The notes: a model not told the origin generated them from the letters alone. 64,000 bases of DNA from Micromonospora echinofusca (GCF_900091445.1 NZ_LT607733.1:2868501-2932500); one strand, 5' to 3'. Shown: positions 49,310 to 59,120, numbered from the stretch's first letter. Numbers and translations: made by a program.

Positions 49310-52102
49310 GTGAAGCGCAGACGTCGCCATCTGCTCGCAGGACTGGCGGTCGGTGCCCTGGTGGCGTCGACCGGTCTCATCGGAATCCACTTCGCCGGCG
49401 CCGAGGTGCCGACCCCCGCCGCCGCGGCCGGCGACGGGGAGATGCCGGGGGCGCTCGGCGCCCACATGGAACGGCTGCGCCAGGCCGTGCCGGGCAGCGA
49501 CGGCATGTCGCCGGACGGGCCCGGCAACGCCGCGCAGCAGGAGTTCCTGGAGCGCGCGTACCCGGCCAACACGATCAGCATCGCCCAGGTCGACCGCTCC
49601 AAGTCGGCGTACGCCGCCGCCGAGCGGCGCGCCGGCGGCACCCGCGGCTGGACGAACATCGGCCCGAGCGAGGCCCTCTACCCGTTCACCGAGTTCCGCA
49701 ACGCCTCCAACTACGTGCCGAACGCGTACGTCGCGGGCGGCCGGGTCACCTCCATCGACATCGCCCCGGACTGCAACGCCCTGCTCTGCCGGGCGTACGT
49801 CACGCCGGCCGGCGGCGGCGTCTGGGGCACCCTGAACATCCTCGCGGCCGAGCCCAAGTGGTTCTACCTGGGCGGGCCGCTGGGCATCAACGCGGCCGGC
49901 TCGGTCAAGATCGACCGCAACGACAAGACGGGGCTGACCATCTACGTCGGCACCGGTGAGGCCAACACCTGCGCCTCCGGCTGCGTCGCCGGCGTCGGGC
50001 TCTACAAGTCGACCAACGGCGGCGTCACCTGGAAGGGACCGCTGGGCAAGGACGCCCTCGCCGGCAAGGGCATCGGCGAGATCACCGTGAAGCCGGGCGA
50101 CCCGAAGACGCTCTACGTCGCCACCACCACCGCCCTGCGCGGCATGTCCAGCTCCTGCTGCACGGGCGTGACCCGGCCCGTGCCCGACGCCGAGAAGTGG
50201 GGCCTCTACAAGTCCACCGACGGCGGCGCGAACTGGAAGTTCATCCACAACGGCTCGGCCGACGCCACCCAGTGCACGGGCAGCGCCGCGGAATACAACA
50301 ACACGGCCGCCTGCTCGCCGCGCGGCGTGCGCTACGTCAAGCTCGACCCGCGCGACGCGAACACCGTCTACGCCTCCTCGTACGCCCGGGGGGTCTGGCG
50401 CTCCGCGGACGCCGGCGCCACCTGGACGCAGATCAAGCCGTCGCTGAACCCGGCGGTCTTCCAGACCCGGGCCGCGATCGACGTGACCGCCCTGCCGAAC
50501 GGCAAGACCCGCATGTACGTCTACGAGGGCAACCTCGGCAACCCGTACTCGCGGCTGTTCCGCAGCGACGACGTGGCCGGCGACGCCCCCGCGTTCGCCG
50601 ACCTGACCAGCGCCAACCCGGCGGACCCGGGCTACGCCACCTACAACCAGTGCACCGGCCAGTGCTGGTACGACGTGTTCGTGCACACCCCGGCCGGGCA
50701 CCCCGACATCGTCTACACGGGCGGCTCGTACGTCTACGGCGAGACCGTCGCCCACAAGCGGGCCGTGGTGCTCTCCACCGACGCCGGCGTCAGCGGCACC
50801 GACATGACCTTCGACGGCACCGACGAGCTGCACCCCAACGGCCTGCACCCCGACCAGCACGCCCTGGTCACCAACCCGCGCAACCCGTACCAGTTCTTCG
50901 AGGCCAACGACGGTGGCGTGATGCGCTCCAGCGGCCAGTTCGTGGACCGCTCGGCCTGGTGCGACAACCCCGACCGCAACCTGGCCACGCAGGCGCAGAG
51001 GGACCGCTGCCGGCAGATGCTGTCGAAGATCCCGTCGAAGCTGGACGGCATCAACAAGGGCATGAACACGTTGCAGTTCATCAGCCTCTCCGCCAGCCCG
51101 CACGACCACCGGCTGTTGCAGGGCGGCACCCAGGACAACGGCACCTGGGAGAACAAGGGCGAGCGCCGGCGCTGGGTCAACACGATGATCGGTGACGGCG
51201 GCGCGTCCGGCTTCGACGTCGGCAGGCCGGAGTTCCGCTTCCACACCTTCTACGACGCCTCGCCCGAGGTGAACTTCGCCAATGGCGACGTGGGTAGCTG
51301 GATCTCCATCTCCGACCCGGTCTTCGGGCAGCCGGGCACCCTGTTCTACGCCCCGGTGATCACCGACCCGAAGGTCAGCGGCACGATGTTCGCCGGCACC
51401 TCGCGCACCGTCTACCGGACGAAGACCTTCGGGCTGGGCGACCGGAGCCTGGCCGAGGCCAACCGGATCTGCAACACCTGGACCGGCACCTTCGAGGCGC
51501 AGTGCGGCGACTTCGCGCCGCTGGGCACGGTCAACCTGACCGACGCCGCGTGGGGCGACCGGGCCGGCGGCGCCGTCTCGGTCGTCGAGCGCGTCGCCTC
51601 CGACTCGTCCACGGCGTACGCGGCCACCAGCACCGGCCGGGTGTTCGTGTCCCGCAACGTCGACGCCGAGCCGGCGTCGGCGGTCACCTGGACGCGCATC
51701 GACACCGCCGCCACGCCGAACCGCTTCGTCACGAGCGTCCACGTCGACCCGGCCGACCCGGCCCGGGCGTGGGTCTCCTACAGCGGGTTCAACTCGAACA
51801 CCCCGGCCACCCTAGGGCACGCGTTCGAGGTGCGGCTGGCGGGCGCGGGCGCGACCTGGACCGACCGGTCGTACGACTTCGGCGACCAGCCGATCACCGA
51901 CCTGGTCCGCGACGACGTCACGGGCACCCTCTACGCGGCCACCGACTTCGGCGTGCTGCGGCTGGCCAAGGGCGGCACGACCTGGGTGAAGGCGGCCCGG
52001 GGCATGCCGAACGTGGAGGTCGCCGGGCTGACCATCGTGCCGGGCGAGCGGGTGCTCTACGCCGCCTCGCACGGCCTCGGCGCCTGGCAGCTCACGCTCT
52101 GA
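49310..52102 (+). CDS. Large secreted Asp-box beta-propeller protein
   Basis: 930 residues from GTG 49310 with GGAGGGACC upstream. Signal peptide RRRRHLLAGLAVGALVASTGLIG with a cut near AGAE. At least five Asp-box repeats of S-x-(D/N)-G-G-x-x-W type: KSTNGGVTWKG, KSTDGGANWKF, RSADAGATWTQ and later ones, spread over two propellers as in sortilin/exo-xyloglucanase/VPS10-like proteins. Several short Cys pairs (CNALLC, CASGC, SSCC, CTGQC). No sialidase Arg triad is apparent, so it is not called sialidase. It is followed within six bases by a sugar ABC transporter, suggesting it acts on or binds the glycan that the transporter takes up. Confidence 0.82.
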   Translation: MKRRRRHLLAGLAVGALVASTGLIGIHFAGAEVPTPAAAAGDGEMPGALGAHMERLRQAVPGSDGMSPDGPGNAAQQEFLERAYPANTISIAQVDRSKSAYAAAERRAGGTRGWTNIGPSEALYPFTEFRNASNYVPNAYVAGGRVTSIDIAPDCNALLCRAYVTPAGGGVWGTLNILAAEPKWFYLGGPLGINAAGSVKIDRNDKTGLTIYVGTGEANTCASGCVAGVGLYKSTNGGVTWKGPLGKDALAGKGIGEITVKPGDPKTLYVATTTALRGMSSSCCTGVTRPVPDAEKWGLYKSTDGGANWKFIHNGSADATQCTGSAAEYNNTAACSPRGVRYVKLDPRDANTVYASSYARGVWRSADAGATWTQIKPSLNPAVFQTRAAIDVTALPNGKTRMYVYEGNLGNPYSRLFRSDDVAGDAPAFADLTSANPADPGYATYNQCTGQCWYDVFVHTPAGHPDIVYTGGSYVYGETVAHKRAVVLSTDAGVSGTDMTFDGTDELHPNGLHPDQHALVTNPRNPYQFFEANDGGVMRSSGQFVDRSAWCDNPDRNLATQAQRDRCRQMLSKIPSKLDGINKGMNTLQFISLSASPHDHRLLQGGTQDNGTWENKGERRRWVNTMIGDGGASGFDVGRPEFRFHTFYDASPEVNFANGDVGSWISISDPVFGQPGTLFYAPVITDPKVSGTMFAGTSRTVYRTKTFGLGDRSLAEANRICNTWTGTFEAQCGDFAPLGTVNLTDAAWGDRAGGAVSVVERVASDSSTAYAATSTGRVFVSRNVDAEPASAVTWTRIDTAATPNRFVTSVHVDPADPARAWVSYSGFNSNTPATLGHAFEVRLAGAGATWTDRSYDFGDQPITDLVRDDVTGTLYAATDFGVLRLAKGGTTWVKAARGMPNVEVAGLTIVPGERVLYAASHGLGAWQLTL

Positions 52103-52107
52103 GGCAG

Positions 52108-52983
52108 GTGACCATCGGCAACGACACGGTGAGGGGCCGCGCGCGCGGCCCCTCACCGCTGCCCGCGGCGGCCGGCCGCGTCTGGCGTACCCTCGGCGCG
52201 GCCTTCGTCCTGCTCGTCTTCGTCCCGCCGCTGCTGTTGCTGGTCTCCGGTTCGCTCACCGAGCCGGGCCTGCCGCCGCCGCCCACCCCGCAGCTCGTGC
52301 CGGAGCCGGTGTCCACCACCGGCTACCAGCAGGCCGTCGAGCTGGGCGGGCTGCTGCGGGCCTCGCTCAACTCGGTCCTGGTCGCGGTCGTCGCCGTGCC
52401 GCTGAGCGTGCTCGTCGCCTCCCTGGCGGGCTTCGCGCTGACCCGGATCGCCCCGCGCGCCACCGGCGTGGTCGTGGCGGCCTCCCTGGTGGCGCTGATG
52501 GTGCCGGCCACGGCGCTGCTCGTGCCCCGCTTCGCGATCTTCCGGGCGCTCGGCCTGACCGACACCCTGGTGCCGCTGATCGCCCCGGCGCTGCTGGGCA
52601 CCTCGCCGCTCTACGTCCTGGTCTACCATCTGGCGTTCCGGGCGCTGCCGGCCGACCTCTACGACGCCTGCCTGGTGGCGGACCTCTCGCCGCTGCGCAC
52701 CTGGTGGCGGGTGGCCCTGCCGCTGGTGCGCCCGGTCACCGCCGGCCTCACCGCGCTGACCTTCGTGCTCACCTGGTCGAACTTCCTCGACCCGCTGGTC
52801 TACGTCTACGACCGCGACCTGTTCACCCTGCCGCTGGCACTGCGCTCCCTGTCGGTGCTGGACCCGACGAACTTCCCGGTGTTCCTGGCCGGCGCGGTGC
52901 TGGCCACGGTGCCGGCGCTGGCCGTCTTCGTGCTCGCCCAGCGGCGCTTCCTCCACCACGACGATCCGACGGGACGGGACTGA
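52108..52983 (+). CDS. ABC sugar permease, MalG type
   Basis: About 291 residues if GTG 52108 is used; GTG 52129 is a second option. Neither has a good ribosome site, so translation may be coupled to the propeller gene. First helix LGAAFVLLVFVPPLLLLVSGSL, five more, EAA loop YDACLVADLSPLRTWWRVALPL at about 190. Unusually it comes before the binding protein. Confidence 0.87.
   Translation: MTIGNDTVRGRARGPSPLPAAAGRVWRTLGAAFVLLVFVPPLLLLVSGSLTEPGLPPPPTPQLVPEPVSTTGYQQAVELGGLLRASLNSVLVAVVAVPLSVLVASLAGFALTRIAPRATGVVVAASLVALMVPATALLVPRFAIFRALGLTDTLVPLIAPALLGTSPLYVLVYHLAFRALPADLYDACLVADLSPLRTWWRVALPLVRPVTAGLTALTFVLTWSNFLDPLVYVYDRDLFTLPLALRSLSVLDPTNFPVFLAGAVLATVPALAVFVLAQRRFLHHDDPTGRD
52129..52156 (+). 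terminator. 28-bp perfect palindrome at the propeller/permease junction
   Basis: GTGAGGGGCCGCGC followed at once by its reverse complement, 26 bases after the propeller stop and inside the first codons of the permease. In RNA a very strong hairpin; a partial terminator or a lid over the start codon. Confidence 0.55.
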
Positions 52984-52985
52984 CG

Positions 52986-54308
52986 ATGCGACCGAAGGCG
53001 CTGCTCGCGCTGCTGCTCACCGCCGTGCTGGCCGCCACCGGCTGCGGCTCCGGCGCCGGGTCGTCCGCCGACGGCCCGGTGCGGCTGCTGGTCTTCGGCG
53101 CCCCCGAGGAACTCGCCGCCTACCGCACCCTCGTCGAGGCGTACGAGAAGGCCCGCCCCGGCGCCGACGTGCAGCTCGTCGAGGCCAGCGACCGCAAGGA
53201 CCTGCTGGCCCGGCTGGCCACCTCGGTGGCCGGCGGCGCCCCGCCGGATCTGTTCCTGATGAACTACCGCTTCTACGGCCAGTTCGCCGCCAAGGACGTC
53301 ATCGAGCCGCTGGACGACCGGCTGGCCGCCTCCCAGGCCGTCGACCCGGCCGACTACTACCCGGTGGCCTGGAACGCCTTCCGCTGGCAGGACCGGCAGC
53401 TCTGCCTGCCGCAGAACGTCTCCAGCCTGGCCGTCTACTACAATCGCACCCTGTTCGCGAAGTACGGCGTGCCCGAGCCGAGGGCCGGCTGGACCTGGAA
53501 CGACCTGGTCGCCACCGCGACCGCGATGACCCGCGACTCCCGCGGCGTGGTGGTCAAGGCCACCGAGAGCGAGGGCGCGGCGCTGCGGCCGGCCGTGCAC
53601 GGCCTCGGCGTCGAGCCGTCGATCATCCGGCTCGCCCCGTTCGTCTGGTCCGGCGGCGGCGAGATCGTCGACGACCCGGCGAGGCCGACCCGGCTGACCC
53701 TGGACGGCCCGGCCGCCCGGGAGGCGCTGAAGAACCTCGTCGACCTGCGGCTGGCGTACGGGGTGGTGCCCACCGACGAGGAGGTGGAGGCCGAGGACGA
53801 CGAGTCGCGCTTCGCCAACGGCCGGCTCGCCATGCTGATGAGCTCCCGCCGCTCCACCACCACGTTCCGCTCGATCACCGGCTTCGAGTGGGACGTCGCC
53901 CCGCTGCCCATCTACAAGGAGCAGGTCGGCGTGCTGCACTCCGACGCGTACTGCATGACGCGGGGCGCGAAGCACAAGGACGCCGCGTGGCGGTTCCTGG
54001 AGTTCGCCATCGCCGAGGAGGGCCAGCGGATCGTCGCGGCCACCGGCCGTACCGTCCCGTCGCACATCGGGGTGTCGCAGTCCCCGGCGTTCCTCGGCCC
54101 CGCCCAGCCGCCGCGCAGCGCGAAGGTCTTCCTCGACGCCATCCCCACCGTCCGGGCGCTGCCGACCGTCTCCACCTGGCCGGAGATCGAGGACGTCACC
54201 TACGGCATCCTGGAGAACGCCATGCACCGGGGCGACCGGCTCGACGACGTGATCCGTGAACTCGACCGGCAGACCCGCCCGATCTTCGCCCGCGGGGAGC
54301 ACGGGTGA
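52986..54308 (+). CDS. ABC sugar-binding lipoprotein
   Basis: 440 residues from ATG 52986. Lipobox LAATGC (Cys20), then GSGAGSS. SBP_bac_1 fold: LVEAYEKARPGADVQLVEA, GGAPPDLFLMNYRFYGQFAAKDVIEPLDD, LCLPQNVSSLAVYYNRTLFAKYGV, and the late AWRFLEFAIAEEGQ. Two bases after the permease stop; its end overlaps the ATPase start (GTGA). Confidence 0.92.
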   Translation: MRPKALLALLLTAVLAATGCGSGAGSSADGPVRLLVFGAPEELAAYRTLVEAYEKARPGADVQLVEASDRKDLLARLATSVAGGAPPDLFLMNYRFYGQFAAKDVIEPLDDRLAASQAVDPADYYPVAWNAFRWQDRQLCLPQNVSSLAVYYNRTLFAKYGVPEPRAGWTWNDLVATATAMTRDSRGVVVKATESEGAALRPAVHGLGVEPSIIRLAPFVWSGGGEIVDDPARPTRLTLDGPAAREALKNLVDLRLAYGVVPTDEEVEAEDDESRFANGRLAMLMSSRRSTTTFRSITGFEWDVAPLPIYKEQVGVLHSDAYCMTRGAKHKDAAWRFLEFAIAEEGQRIVAATGRTVPSHIGVSQSPAFLGPAQPPRSAKVFLDAIPTVRALPTVSTWPEIEDVTYGILENAMHRGDRLDDVIRELDRQTRPIFARGEHG

Positions 54309-55345
54309 GTGACCCTGGCCTCGCCCTGGCCGGGGTCTCGGCCGCGTACCGGGGCGCGACCGTGCTGCACGAGGTGGACCTGGCCGTCGCCCGGGGCGAG
54401 CTGCTGGTGGTGCTCGGCCCGTCGGGCGCCGGCAAGTCGACCGTGCTGCGGGTCGTCGCCGGCCTGGAGCCGGTCACCGCCGGCCGTGTCCGCATCGCCG
54501 GCCGCGACGTCACCGCCGAGCGCCCCGGCCGGCGCAACGTGTCGATGGTGTTCCAGTCGTACGCGCTCTTTCCGCACCTGAGCGTCGCCGAGAACATCGC
54601 GTTCGGCCTGGAGGTGCGCGACACGCCCCGCGCGGCGGCCCGCGAGCGGGCCCGCGCGGCGGCCGAGACGGTCGGCTGCGCCGGGCTGCTGGACCGGCGG
54701 CCCGCGCAGCTCTCCGGCGGCGAACGGCAGCGGGTGGCACTGGCCCGGGCGCTGGTGCGCGAGCCGGACGTGTTCCTGCTCGACGAGCCGCTGTCCAACC
54801 TCGACCAGGCGCTGCGGGTGCAGATGCGCGCCGAGCTGCGCGCCCTGCACGACCGGCTGGGCGCGACGATGGTGCACGTCACCCACGACCAGACCGAGGC
54901 GCTGGTGCTGGCCGACCGGATCGCCGTGCTGCGCGACGGGCGCATCGAGCAGGTCGGCACCCCCGACGAGATCTGGCGCACCCCGGCCACCACCTTCGTG
55001 GCCCGCTTCGTCGGTTCCCCGGCGATGAACCTGCTCCCGGCCGACGGTCCGCTGCGCCCCGCCGGCGCCCCGGCCCCGGGTGCCGACCACGACGGCATGG
55101 AGATCGGCTTTCGTCCCGAGGCGGTCGCCCTCGACGCCGCCGAGGGCACGGACGCCACCGTCGAGCGGATCGAGGTGGTCGGCGAGGACGCGTACGCGTA
55201 CCTGACCCTCGCCGGCGGGCACCGGATCGTCGCCCGGGTGCCCGCCGCCCGCCGCCCCGGGCGCGGCGCGACGGTACGCGTCGGGGTGCGCTGGGCCGAC
55301 GCGCACGTCTTCCACGCCGGCTCCGGGCGCCGGTACGCCCCGTGA
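54305..55345 (+). CDS. ABC sugar importer ATPase, MalK/UgpC type
   Basis: 346 residues from GTG 54305. Walker A GPSGAGKST (about 38), Q-loop FQSYALFPHLSV, signature LSGGERQRVALARAL, Walker B VFLLDEPLSNLD, H-loop VTHDQTEA. C-terminal regulatory OB/TOBE part from about 240. It is the only sugar-type ATPase in the window and so could also serve the importer at 6.9-10.0 kb. Confidence 0.93.
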   Translation: MSDPGLALAGVSAAYRGATVLHEVDLAVARGELLVVLGPSGAGKSTVLRVVAGLEPVTAGRVRIAGRDVTAERPGRRNVSMVFQSYALFPHLSVAENIAFGLEVRDTPRAAARERARAAAETVGCAGLLDRRPAQLSGGERQRVALARALVREPDVFLLDEPLSNLDQALRVQMRAELRALHDRLGATMVHVTHDQTEALVLADRIAVLRDGRIEQVGTPDEIWRTPATTFVARFVGSPAMNLLPADGPLRPAGAPAPGADHDGMEIGFRPEAVALDAAEGTDATVERIEVVGEDAYAYLTLAGGHRIVARVPAARRPGRGATVRVGVRWADAHVFHAGSGRRYAP

Positions 55346-56253
55346 CGAGCCCCGACCGTCGCTCGCGCCGGCAGCTGGCGCTCATGCTGACGCCGTACCT
55401 GGTGGGGCTGGTGGGCCTGGTGCTGCTGCCCGCCGCCGTCACCCTGGGGCTGGCGTTCACCGAGTACGACCTGCTGCGCCCGCCTCGCTGGGTGGGGCTG
55501 GACAATCTCGCAGCGCTGGCCGACGACCCGGTGTTCCGGGTGTCGCTGACCAACTCGCTGGTCTTCGCGCTGGTGGCCGTACCGCTGCGGATGCTGCTCG
55601 CCCTCGGCCTGGCGCTGCTGCTGCACCGCCGGGCGTTCGGCGTCGGCAGCGCCCGCACCGCGGCCGTGCTGCCGACCGCGGTGCCGGAGATCGCCTACGG
55701 GCTGCTCTGGCTCTGGCTGCTCAACCCCCTCTACGGCCCGATCAACCAGCTGCTGCGCGCGGGCGGGGAGAACGGCCTGACGGCGCTGGGGCGCACCCCG
55801 CCGCAGTGGCTCACCGACCCCACCGACGCCCGGGCGGCGATCATCGGAATGAGCCTGTTCACCATCGGCGAGACCTTCGTGGTGCTGGTGGCCGCCCGCC
55901 GCGCGCTGCCCCGCGACGTCTACGAGATGGCGGCGATCGAGGACGCCACCGGCTGGGACGTGTTCCGCCGCGTGACGCTGCCGCTGATGGCGCCGGCGCT
56001 GGCGCTGTTGGCGGTGCGCGACGCCATCCAGAGCCTGCACTTCTCCTTCGTGCCGGCGTTCGTGGTGACCGACGGCGGTCCGCCCCCGTACGCCACCACC
56101 TACCTGTCGCTGTTCGTCTACCGCACCGGCTTCGAGTACCTGCGCTACGGCTACGCGGCCGCCGCGACGCTGGTGATGATCCTGCTGACCGTGGCGGCGG
56201 TGCTGGTGCAGTGGCGGTTGATCCGCCGCTACCGGGCGTTCTACCGGCTCTGA
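55342..56253 (+). CDS. ABC sugar permease, MalF type
   Basis: 303 residues from GTG 55342, overlapping the ATPase stop. Six helices, first LMLTPYLVGLVGLVLLPAAVTLGLAF; EAA loop YEMAAIEDATGWDVFRRVTLPLMAP at about 195-218. Last gene of the transporter set. Confidence 0.9.
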   Translation: MTSPDRRSRRQLALMLTPYLVGLVGLVLLPAAVTLGLAFTEYDLLRPPRWVGLDNLAALADDPVFRVSLTNSLVFALVAVPLRMLLALGLALLLHRRAFGVGSARTAAVLPTAVPEIAYGLLWLWLLNPLYGPINQLLRAGGENGLTALGRTPPQWLTDPTDARAAIIGMSLFTIGETFVVLVAARRALPRDVYEMAAIEDATGWDVFRRVTLPLMAPALALLAVRDAIQSLHFSFVPAFVVTDGGPPPYATTYLSLFVYRTGFEYLRYGYAAAATLVMILLTVAAVLVQWRLIRRYRAFYRL

Positions 56254-56346
56254 GCACCCCCGATAACCGCGGGCGCCGGCCCCGGGGGCCGTGGCATGAT
56301 CGCGCACTGCGCCGACGCGGGTGGCGGCGCGCGCGAGGAGGACGGC

Positions 56347-56961
56347 ATGGAGTTCGAGGTACGCCGCATCGGGCCGGAGTCGACCGCCGAGGCGGCCGAC
56401 GTGCTGGCCGACGCCTTCGACGGGTACCCCTGGATGGCCTGGACGGTGGCGGCCGACCGGCACCGGGAGCGGCTGGCGGCGATGTTCGCCGGCACCGTCG
56501 CCGCCGTCGGGCTGCCCCACGGTGACGTCTGGGCGGCGGTGGGCCCCGCCGGCCGGCTGGCGGCGGTGGCGGTCTGGCTGCCCCCGGACCGGCCGGTGCC
56601 GGACGAGGTCTGGGCCGCCGTCGCGGCCCGCAACGCCGAGCTGGCCGGCGACCGGCAGCTGGCGCTGCGCGCCGCCGACGAGGCCTGCGCCGCGCTGCGG
56701 TCGGCCGAGCCGGCGTCGCTGCTCGCCACCGTCGGCGTGCGCCGGGTCGAGCAGGGCCGGGGGCTGGGCGCCAGGGTGCTGGCGCCGGGCCTGGCCGAGG
56801 CCGACCGGGCCGGCCTGCCGGCGGTGCTGGAGACCTCGTCGGAGCCGAACGTGCGCTTCTACCGGCGGCTCGGTTTCGTCGTCACCGGCCAGGCGCGGGT
56901 GCCCGACGGTGGGCCCGACGTGTGGGCGATGCGGCGTCCGGCGGCCGGCGAGCGGGTGTAG
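56347..56961 (+). CDS. GNAT-family N-acetyltransferase
   Basis: 204 residues from ATG 56347, chosen because GAGGAGG lies six bases upstream. EFEVRRIGPESTAEAADVLADAFDGYPWM opening, acetyl-CoA loop VEQGRGLGARVLAPGLAEADRAG (about 135-158; the Q/R-x-x-G-x-G/A signature), and the last strands VLETSSEPNVRFYRRLGFVVTG. Substrate unknown; resembles the single-domain actinobacterial group with a DAFxxxPWMxW start. Confidence 0.88.
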   Translation: MEFEVRRIGPESTAEAADVLADAFDGYPWMAWTVAADRHRERLAAMFAGTVAAVGLPHGDVWAAVGPAGRLAAVAVWLPPDRPVPDEVWAAVAARNAELAGDRQLALRAADEACAALRSAEPASLLATVGVRRVEQGRGLGARVLAPGLAEADRAGLPAVLETSSEPNVRFYRRLGFVVTGQARVPDGGPDVWAMRRPAAGERV

Positions 56962-56989
56962 GGACGGCCGGCCCGGGTAGCCGCCGGGG

Positions 56990-58408
56990 ATGGAGCTGGT
57001 GGAGGAGTCGCCATACCGCTTCCGGATCGACCGGCACGACCCGATGCGGGTGCCGGGGGTGGTGTTCGCGTCCCGGTCGCTGCTGCCCGACGCCGGGGAG
57101 GACAGGTCGCTGGAGCAGGTCGCGAACGTCGCCACGCTGCCCGGCATCGTCGACGCCTCGTACGCCATGCCCGACGTGCACTGGGGCTACGGGTTCCCGA
57201 TCGGCGGCGTGGCCGCCACCGACGTCGCGCACGGCGGGGTTGTCTCGCCCGGCGGGGTGGGCTTCGACATCTCCTGCGGCGTGCGGCTGCTCGCCGCCGA
57301 CACCGACCGCGACGGGCTGCGGCCCCGCCTCGGCGCGCTGATGGACGGGCTGGGCGAGGCGACCCCGCGCGGCATGGGCAGGGGCGCGGTGTGGCACCTG
57401 TCGGATCGCGCGGAACTCGACGCGGTGCTGCGCGGCGGCTCCCGCTACGCCGTCGAGCGCGGCTTCGGCGTGCAGCGGGACCTGGAGCGCTGCGAGGACG
57501 CCGGGGCCGTCGGCGACGCCGATCCGGCGCGGGTCAGCGAGCGGGCGATCGAGCGCGGCGCGGGCCAGGTCGGCAGCCTCGGCTCCGGCAACCACTTCCT
57601 CGAGGTGCAGGCCGTCGACGAGGTGTACGACGACGCCGTGGCGACCGCCTTCGGGCTGCGCCCCGGCCAGGTCTGCGTGATGATCCACTGCGGGTCCCGT
57701 GGGCTGGGCCACCAGATCTGCACCGACTACGTGCGGAAGATGGAGAAGGTGATGGCCCGCCACGGCATTCACGTGCCGGACCGCCAGCTCGCCTGCGCCC
57801 CGGTCTCCTCCGCAGAGGGCCGCGCCTACCTGGGCGCGATGGCCGCCGCCGCCAACTACGCCCGGGCCAACCGGCAACTGCTGGCCGACGCCGCCCGCAG
57901 GGTCTTCGCCCGGGTCACCGGCAGCCGTCTCGACCTGGTCTACGACATCTCGCACAACCTCGCGAAGATCGAGACGCACGACGTCGACGGCGCGCCGCGC
58001 GCGCTGTGCGTGCACCGCAAGGGCGCCACCCGGGCGCTGCCGCCCGGGCACGACGAGCTGCCCGACGACCTGCGGGGCGTGGGCCAGCCGGTGCTGATCC
58101 CCGGCTCCATGGGCACCGGCTCGTACGTGCTCACCGGCGTGCCGGGCTCGCCGGCCTTCGCGTCCACCTGCCACGGCGCCGGCCGGGTGCAGAGCCGCAG
58201 GCAGGCCGTGCGCTCGGAGCGCGGTCTGGACCCGCGTGCCCAACTGGAGGAGCAGGACATCGCGGTGCGCGGTGCGTCGCGGCGCGGCCTGGCCGAGGAG
58301 ATGCCGGCGGCGTACAAGGACGTCTCGGCGGTGGTGGCCGCCGCCGAGGGCGCCGGCCTGTGCCGCAAGGTGGCCCGGCTGGTCCCGCTCGGCGTGGTGA
58401 AGGGCTGA
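56990..58408 (+). CDS. rtcB: RtcB-type RNA ligase
   Basis: 472 residues from ATG 56990. Metal and guanylation-site motifs: [25 protein letters not shown] with the Cys ligand (about 95), [35 protein letters not shown], and CHGAGR holding the His that takes GMP (SHGAGR in most members). It joins 2',3'-cyclic phosphate (or 3'-phosphate) and 5'-OH RNA ends using GTP and Mn2+. Its activator archease is encoded convergently 25 bases away. Confidence 0.94.
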   Translation: MELVEESPYRFRIDRHDPMRVPGVVFASRSLLPDAGEDRSLEQVANVATLPGIVDASYAMPDVHWGYGFPIGGVAATDVAHGGVVSPGGVGFDISCGVRLLAADTDRDGLRPRLGALMDGLGEATPRGMGRGAVWHLSDRAELDAVLRGGSRYAVERGFGVQRDLERCEDAGAVGDADPARVSERAIERGAGQVGSLGSGNHFLEVQAVDEVYDDAVATAFGLRPGQVCVMIHCGSRGLGHQICTDYVRKMEKVMARHGIHVPDRQLACAPVSSAEGRAYLGAMAAAANYARANRQLLADAARRVFARVTGSRLDLVYDISHNLAKIETHDVDGAPRALCVHRKGATRALPPGHDELPDDLRGVGQPVLIPGSMGTGSYVLTGVPGSPAFASTCHGAGRVQSRRQAVRSERGLDPRAQLEEQDIAVRGASRRGLAEEMPAAYKDVSAVVAAAEGAGLCRKVARLVPLGVVKG

Positions 58409-58433
58409 GCGGGGGTGGAGCCGGGCGCGGGGC

Positions 58434-58865
58434 TCACACGTCCAGCGTCACCGCGCAGGACCAGCCCCCGCCGTCGGGGCCGAAGCGCAGCCCGTGCAGG
58501 GAGACGGCCTTCGGCACCGCGCCGACCAGCTCGACGGCGTCGGTGTCCGCCGTGCGCCAGCGCACCCGCAGGCCGCCGGCACCGTCGTCGGCCACGGCGG
58601 TGTGCAGCGGTAGCTCACCCGCCGTCTCCATCCGGAAGATCACCTCGTCGAGCACCCCCACCAGCAGGTCCGCGTCGCCGTCGCCGGCCGGCGCGTGGAA
58701 CTCCCGCCGCGCGCCCGGCCGCGCCCCGGCGGGGTCGACGAACGTGTCGACCAGCGCGGCGACCGCCTCGGCGACGCACTCCTGCCGGGTCGGCGCCCAC
58801 GCCTCGATGCGGACGTCGGCGGTGTGCGGCAGGCGGCGGTGCCCCCGCCCGGGTCGTCGCTGCAT
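58434..58865 (-). CDS. Archease, RtcB activator
   Basis: 143 residues from ATG 58865 (AGGA eight bases upstream; GTG 58883 would add six). HTADVRIEAWAPTRQECVAEAVAAL near the start contains the metal-binding Asp of HTADV; LLVGVLDEVIFRMETA in the middle; and the C-terminal VPKAVSLHGLRF...GWSCAVTLDV with the conserved final Asp. Archease speeds RtcB guanylation and metal loading. The convergent placement with rtcB supports the call. Confidence 0.9.
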   Translation of the reverse strand: MQRRPGRGHRRLPHTADVRIEAWAPTRQECVAEAVAALVDTFVDPAGARPGARREFHAPAGDGDADLLVGVLDEVIFRMETAGELPLHTAVADDGAGGLRVRWRTADTDAVELVGAVPKAVSLHGLRFGPDGGGWSCAVTLDV

Positions 58866-58905
58866 GCCCCGATCCTGCGCCACGCGGGCCCGCGCGGCGG
58901 CCGGT

Positions 58906-59106
58906 TCAGTTCAGGCCGAGCCGGGCGATCGGCTCGACGAGTTCGCGTTCCTCGTAGGCGAGGCGGGACAGCAGGGTGTCGCTGAGCAGGTCGACCGCCG
59001 CGCAGCTCGGCCATCCCGTCGGCGACGGAGACGAACGCGACCAGCGCCCGGTCGACGCGTTCCAGCACGTCGTGTATCGCGGGGCCCACCGCCACGGGCC
59101 TGCGGG
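58906..59106 (-). pseudogene. Truncated hemerythrin-domain gene
   Basis: On the minus strand VGPAIHDVLERVDRALVAFVSVADGMAEL is followed, after a frame change, by VDLLSDTLLSRLAYEERELVEPIARLGLN and TGA at 58906. The second piece is the typical end of actinobacterial HHE proteins (LLSHLxYEExxLxxPLxRLG). The stretch that normally joins the two halves is missing. Confidence 0.45.
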
Positions 59107-59120
59107 CGTACGGTCGGCGG

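Noticed and set aside
49310..52102. Sialidase
   Set aside because: Asp-boxes are present but the Arg triad and FRIP motif of sialidases are not seen.
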